From Acidobacteriota bacterium (GTDB lineage Bacteria; Acidobacteriota; Terriglobia; Terriglobales; Acidobacteriaceae), in assembly GCA_028873155.1 (NCBI GenBank), contig JAGWML010000113.1:1-9591 (forward strand): DNA of 9,591 nt, in the 5' to 3' direction. Under the pieces are notes generated by a model. That model was not told the origin of the DNA. It worked only from the letters and a program-made list of their open reading frames with translations, and made no database searches. The position numbers were made by a program, and so were the translations under genes. Positions 5,475 through 9,591 of this stretch are shown one piece after another. Each line of letters starts with the position of its first letter. Within the stretch, counting starts at the first letter, position 1.

Positions 5475-6050
5475 ATGATTCCTTCCGGCCGCACTGCGCG
5501 CCTCATCCTGCGCCCGCTCGAGCTCGGCGATGCGCCGCAGATGCAGCAGCATTTTCCCCACTGGGAGATCGTCCGCTACCTGCTCAATCGCGTCCCCTGG
5601 CCCTACCCGCCCGATGGCGCACTCCAATACCTGCGCGACGTCGCCCTACCGCAGGTCGAGAGCGACGAGGCCTGGCACTGGAGCATTCGTCTCGCCGAGC
5701 GGCCCGATCAGCTCATCGGCGTAATCAGCCTCGTCCGCAGCCCCAAAGACAATCGCGGCTTCTGGCTCGGCCTACCCTGGCAAGGCCATGGCTACATGAT
5801 GGAAGCGAGCTCATGGGCCAACGACTTCTGGTTCGACACGCTGGGATGTCCTGTAATGCGCATCCCCAAAGCCGCCGCCAACCTGCCTTCGCGCCGCATC
5901 TCTGAGAAGCAGGGCATGCGCCTCGTCGGCACAGAGATGCGCGACTACGTCAGCGGCCGCATGCTGGCTGAAATCTGGGAACTCACCGCAGAGGAGTGGC
6001 GCGCGCAGCGCCGCAACGCCACGTTGCCGGACGAATCATCTCGCGTCTAA
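5475..6050 (+). CDS. GNAT-family N-acetyltransferase (RimJ/RimL-like)
   Basis: This 191-aa protein starts at ATG 5475; the open frame further upstream lies over the divergent methyltransferase gene and is not protein-like. The sequence opens with the family pattern TARLILRPLELGDAPQM (7-23). A central strand LIGVISLV follows (about 80-87). The acetyl-CoA-binding motif A is represented by FWLGLPWQGHGYMMEA (about 96-111; Q-x-x-G-x-G/A type loop QGHGYM). The motif B region AANLPSRRISEKQGMRLVG (about 134-152) contains the usual N-x-x-S-x-x-x-x-E-K-x-G-[MF] pattern. Such enzymes transfer acetyl from acetyl-CoA to protein N-termini, amino groups or small amines; the substrate here is unknown. It is transcribed away from the methyltransferase across a 73-bp gap and runs into the CBS gene so that the two stop codons overlap. 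Confidence 0.9.
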   Translation: MIPSGRTARLILRPLELGDAPQMQQHFPHWEIVRYLLNRVPWPYPPDGALQYLRDVALPQVESDEAWHWSIRLAERPDQLIGVISLVRSPKDNRGFWLGLPWQGHGYMMEASSWANDFWFDTLGCPVMRIPKAAANLPSRRISEKQGMRLVGTEMRDYVSGRMLAEIWELTAEEWRAQRRNATLPDESSRV

Positions 6051-7345
6051 TCTGCCGCCTCATCGTTGCGCGCCGGTGGAAACACCCTCACCCGGTCTAC
6101 TCGCCGGTCCGTCGACGCCACAACCTCCGCGCGCACTCCTCCCGGCTCCAGCACCACCACCTCGCCCGCGTGGGGAATCCGCCCCTCCACCTCGCTGACC
6201 AGTCCTCCCAGCGTCGTGGCCTCATGCTCTACGCCCACATCGATCGGCTCGCCAAATAAATCACTCAGCTTGTCCACTGGAAATCGCCCCGGCACCACCC
6301 ACGCGCCGCTCGCCTCGCGCTGCGGCTCTTCCACTTGCACTTCTGCATCGTGCTCATCGCGAATATCGCCGACAATCTCCTCCAGTAGGTCCTCAATCGT
6401 TACCAACCCCGCCACGCCGCCATACTCGTCAATCACCACGCGCATGTGCTGCTTCTCGCGCTGCATCTCGCGCAGCAGTTCATAGCCGCGCTTGGTCTCC
6501 GGCACAAACTCCGCCTCGCGCTGAATATCGCCCACCGTCTGCGTCTGCGCCGCTTCGTCTGAAATCTGCAGCAGGTCATGCGCAAACGCAATCCCCGTGA
6601 TGTGGTCCAGCGTCCCACGGTACACCGGCACGCGCGAGAAGTTGTGCTCCTTCAGCATCTCCAGAAACTGCTCCAGCGTCGTCGTCTCCGGCACGGCAAA
6701 CATCCGCGGTCGCGGCGTCATCACGTCGCGCACCAGCTTGTCACCAAACTCCACCGCCGAGCGCACCAGTTCACGGTCCGTCTCCTCCAGAATGCCCTCT
6801 TCCTGACCGGCCTCCAGCAGCGCCTCTACATTCACCGCCGCTTCTTCCTCCGGCGTCGCATCCGGCTCGGCCAGCGACGACACTGAGTGGAAGAACCGCA
6901 CAAACACCGTCAGCGGCGTCATCATCCACAGCAGCAGCCGGATCGGCCATACCAGCCGCCGCGCCCACCGCCCGCGCGTGTGGTCAAACAGCAGCGCAGG
7001 CACAATCTGATTGCACACCAGCACCACCAGCACCACGCTCACCACCGCCTGCGCAATCTCGTCCCAGGTAGGCCGCGCCGCAAGCGCATCGCGATCGAAC
7101 AGCACCGCGCCAAACTCCAGCGCAATCGCGCCCAGTGACAACTGCTGCAGCACCGCCGCGGATATCGCCGCATGTTCGCGGCTCAGCCCGAGCAGCGGTT
7201 CCACGCCCTCCTGCCACGCATCCAGGTTGTCCTGCACCTCGTGCGAGAGAATCTTGCCAAACTCCGCATACACGCGATTGATGTACGACGCCAGCACGCA
7301 GACCAGCGCCAGCACCGCCACCAGCGCAATGCCTGTCGCGCTCAT
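6047..7345 (-). CDS. HlyC/CorC-family protein: membrane domain, paired CBS domains and CorC_HlyC domain
   Basis: 432 aa. The N-terminal part (about 1-155) holds hydrophobic segments near 3-22, 62-84, 97-120 and 131-153, consistent with a DUF21/CNNM-like transmembrane domain. A cytosolic linker is followed by two CBS domains (about 205-325: VRDVMTPRPRMFAVPET at 205-221, then FSRVPVYRGTLDHITGI and VVIDEYGGVAGLVTIEDLLEEIVGDI). The CorC_HlyC domain comes last (about 340-424). CBS pairs bind adenine nucleotides; relatives have been linked to Mg2+/Co2+ transport or efflux, and the partner E. coli gene ybeX to ribosome metabolism. It starts at ATG 7345 with a GAGG about 10 bases upstream and overlaps the ybeY stop by four bases (ATGA), so it is translationally coupled. 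It differs from E. coli YbeX, which lacks the membrane part. Its substrate is not determinable here. Confidence 0.93.
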   Translation of the reverse strand: MSATGIALVAVLALVCVLASYINRVYAEFGKILSHEVQDNLDAWQEGVEPLLGLSREHAAISAAVLQQLSLGAIALEFGAVLFDRDALAARPTWDEIAQAVVSVVLVVLVCNQIVPALLFDHTRGRWARRLVWPIRLLLWMMTPLTVFVRFFHSVSSLAEPDATPEEEAAVNVEALLEAGQEEGILEETDRELVRSAVEFGDKLVRDVMTPRPRMFAVPETTTLEQFLEMLKEHNFSRVPVYRGTLDHITGIAFAHDLLQISDEAAQTQTVGDIQREAEFVPETKRGYELLREMQREKQHMRVVIDEYGGVAGLVTIEDLLEEIVGDIRDEHDAEVQVEEPQREASGAWVVPGRFPVDKLSDLFGEPIDVGVEHEATTLGGLVSEVEGRIPHAGEVVVLEPGGVRAEVVASTDRRVDRVRVFPPARNDEAAD

Positions 7346-7896
7346 CGCCGCCCGCCTCTCGCCATCTTCTTCGCCGGCCTTTTCGACTCGCCCTCCACGC
7401 GCTCAATCAGCCCCAGCGGCAGCCGAAGCTTCGCACGCAGCGCCCGCTCGCGCCGCGCCATTTGGCCCTCGTCTGTCTCGTGGTCATAACCCACCAGGTG
7501 CAGCAGCCCATGCAGCATCAGCACCTTCAGCTCTACGCGCAGCACATGGCCGCACGCAGCGGCCTGCCTGCGCGCCGTCGCCACGCTGATCGCGAGATCG
7601 CCCGCCTCGTCCTCCGCCATCTCCGAGGCTGGAAACGACAGCACATCTGTCGCCTTGTCCTTCCCGCGAAACTCCCGGTTCAGCCGCCGAATTCCACCGT
7701 CTGTCGTCAGCAGCACGGTCACCGAGCCGTGCAGCCGCACCTCCGCCTGCGCCTCACGCAAGAAGCGCTCCAGCGTCCGCGTCGTTGGCAGCCGGTCGTT
7801 CCGTTTGCTTGTTTGGGATTCCTGCGCGCTCGACTTCCGCCTCCGCTTCTGTTGCGGTGCGGCGTCAGGCTCCAGGTCTGGGTCGAAAAGGATCAT
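7342..7896 (-). CDS. ybeY: Endoribonuclease YbeY (rRNA maturation factor)
   Basis: YbeY is a zinc-dependent single-strand endoribonuclease involved in 16S rRNA 3'-end maturation and 70S quality control. This 184-aa copy has the metal-binding signature HGLLHLVGYDH with H129, H133 and H139, the conserved block RRLNREFRGKDKATDVLSFP (70-89) and GDLAIS (99-104). It carries a Lys/Arg-rich linker near residues 17-33 and a basic C-terminal tail (about 171-184), both outside the core fold and plausibly RNA-contacting. The start at ATG 7896 gives a family-like MILFDP N-terminus. No Shine-Dalgarno precedes it; instead a GC hairpin (7906-7926) sits about ten bases upstream. It lies between phoH and the CBS gene and overlaps the latter by four bases, as in the ybeZ-ybeY-ybeX order of E. 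coli. Confidence 0.97.
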   Translation of the reverse strand: MILFDPDLEPDAAPQQKRRRKSSAQESQTSKRNDRLPTTRTLERFLREAQAEVRLHGSVTVLLTTDGGIRRLNREFRGKDKATDVLSFPASEMAEDEAGDLAISVATARRQAAACGHVLRVELKVLMLHGLLHLVGYDHETDEGQMARRERALRAKLRLPLGLIERVEGESKRPAKKMARGGRR

Positions 7897-7905
7897 CGTG
7901 CGCGT

Positions 7906-7926
7906 GGGCCGCCTGATACGCGGCCC
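7906..7926 (-). repeat. Hairpin in the phoH-ybeY gap
   Basis: GGGCCGC (7906-7912) and GCGGCCC (7920-7926) are perfect 7-bp arms around a 7-nt loop, in the 62-bp gap between the phoH stop and the ybeY start. There is no U run, so it is not an intrinsic terminator. It could mark an mRNA processing site or limit ybeY translation. Confidence 0.55.
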
Positions 7927-7958
7927 CGCTTCACATCTATTCTACGTGACTTGCATCT

Positions 7959-9008
<1,050 letters not shown>

Positions 9009-9012
9009 AGTG

Positions 9013-9017
9013 CCTCC
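9013..9017 (-). promoter_or_regulatory. Shine-Dalgarno of phoH pointing to a CTG start codon
   Basis: GGAGG on the minus strand is followed by CACT and then CTG AAA ACA. This is the only strong ribosome binding site near the 5' end of the phoH frame, and no ATG, GTG or TTG stands in reach of it, so a CTG start at 9008 is the best reading. Confidence 0.5.
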
Positions 9018-9186
9018 ATCGCTGCCATATAGGCAGAACACCGTGCCGGTTGATTGGTTGTGGGTGTGCAACAGGAAAAGCGAGATTTCCGTCCGGCCGG
9101 CGGCAGCTTTCTAAGACCACACACAGCCCCGCGGCTCATGGACAGGTTCGGATTGGAGAGGGCAACCAAATCCTTTATCTGGGGAG

Positions 9187-9215
9187 AGAGTAGCGCCGGC
9201 AGCCCGCCGCGTCAA
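9187..9215 (-). promoter_or_regulatory. Candidate sigma70-type promoter of the phoH-ybeY-CBS operon
   Basis: On the minus strand TTGACG (9215-9210) is followed after 17 bp by TACTCT (9192-9187). The -35 is near-consensus and the -10 moderate. Transcription would begin around 9180, leaving a leader of about 170 nt before the phoH start. The promoter lies about 80 bp after the stop of the preceding glycosylase gene, so phoH probably has its own transcription start. Confidence 0.5.
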
Positions 9216-9293
9216 TCCCACTCCGCCAAACTTTCACACTCTATTTGACTCTTTCGGTACCCCTCAGGATGCATCCCGCTCGCAAAGCGTTTC

Positions 9294-9590
9294 TCACCTT
9301 CGCTTCAGCGCTTCCAGTTCCTCCAGCGTCCGCGGCCAGTCGGCTCCAAGCAGGCGCGACAACCCACGATCCGCCAGCACTTTGCCGCCTGTCTGGCAGC
9401 GCGCGCAATAGTTCGTCTCGTTGTCCGCATAGCGAATCCGCTGCACCGGCTCGCCGCACAGCGGGCACGGCTGCCCATACTTCCCATGCACCGCAAACTC
9501 CGGCCGGAACGCAGTCACATGCTCCGGAAAGGCCTGCGCGGCCTGCGAACGCAGGCGTTCGGTCCATTCGCCCAGTACTCCGTGCGCGGC
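9294..9590 (-). CDS. Fpg/Nei-family DNA glycosylase, C-terminal part only (5' end outside the window)
   Basis: The frame is open to the right edge; 98 residues of the C-terminus are visible. They hold the end of the helix-two-turns-helix region and the zinc finger of bifunctional base-excision glycosylases: FAVHGKYGQPCPLCGEP, then NETNYCARCQT. The spacing is C-x2-C-x16-C-x2-C, exactly that of Fpg/Nei. The last 25 residues (about LSRLLGADWPRTLEELEAL) form an extension after the finger. In classical Fpg and Nei an arginine in the finger hairpin (GRSTYC-type) inserts into the minor groove; here the position reads NETNYC, so this belongs to a divergent subgroup and cannot be called mutM or nei from this fragment. 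The true start is beyond 9591; internal start-like codons such as the GTG at 9518 are not starts. It ends 285 bp before phoH. Confidence 0.9.
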   Translation of the reverse strand, partial: AAHGVLGEWTERLRSQAAQAFPEHVTAFRPEFAVHGKYGQPCPLCGEPVQRIRYADNETNYCARCQTGGKVLADRGLSRLLGADWPRTLEELEALKRR

Positions 9591-9591
9591 A

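Noticed and set aside
5402..5506. Longer start for the methyltransferase (ATG 5506)
   Set aside because: The additional residues are polar and would overlap the acetyltransferase coding start. The first hydrophobic segment begins right after GTG 5401. The choice is not certain, as neither start has a clear ribosome binding site.
9267..9276. 10-bp palindrome GGATGCATCC downstream of the glycosylase gene as terminator
   Set aside because: It has no loop and no following U run in the minus direction; a chance palindrome is likely.

Overview
The window joins the end of an integrated mobile element (about 1-3393) to ordinary chromosome (about 3394-9591). The DNA is GC-rich. The chromosomal order phoH - ybeY - HlyC/CorC-type CBS protein - era, and the protein sequences, suggest an Acidobacteriota (Terriglobia-like) genome. 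That placement is inferred from recall of similar gene sets, not from a search.

Element part (1-3393). On the minus strand there is a 5' fragment of a ParB/Spo0J-family protein (1-415), preceded by an ArdC-type antirestriction protein with an ssDNA-binding domain and an HExxH metallopeptidase-like domain (511-1533). A 436-bp gene-free stretch follows (1534-1969) and is packed with inverted repeats. On the plus strand a short excisionase-type HTH protein (1970-2215) overlaps a complete tyrosine integrase (2205-3392). The integrase stop codon lies one base from the CCA end of a tRNA-fMet gene (3394-3470, minus). This is the usual arrangement at the end of an ICE or genomic island integrated into the 3' end of a tRNA gene. 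The other end of the element, and any relaxase or type IV secretion genes, are outside the window.

Chromosomal part. On the minus strand downstream-to-upstream: initiator tRNA with its own promoter, era (3524-4570, TTG start), and an ICMT-like membrane methyltransferase (4724-5401). A GNAT acetyltransferase runs on the plus strand (5475-6050). Next comes the minus-strand operon phoH (7959-9008) - ybeY (7342-7896) - DUF21/CBS/CorC protein (6047-7345), with a sigma70-like promoter near 9187-9215. The window ends in the C-terminal part of an Fpg/Nei-family DNA glycosylase (9294-9590). PhoH, YbeY and Era all serve RNA or ribosome metabolism. The methyltransferase and acetyltransferase look like an insertion separating era from that operon.

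The points most worth a second look are the structured leader in front of ardC, whose long hairpin reaches into the Shine-Dalgarno sequence, together with its neighbouring mutually exclusive stems and a perfect 25-bp palindrome. Others are the initiator tRNA as integration target with a promoter that leaves almost no 5' leader, a probable CTG start for phoH, and a convergent gene pair whose stop codons overlap.
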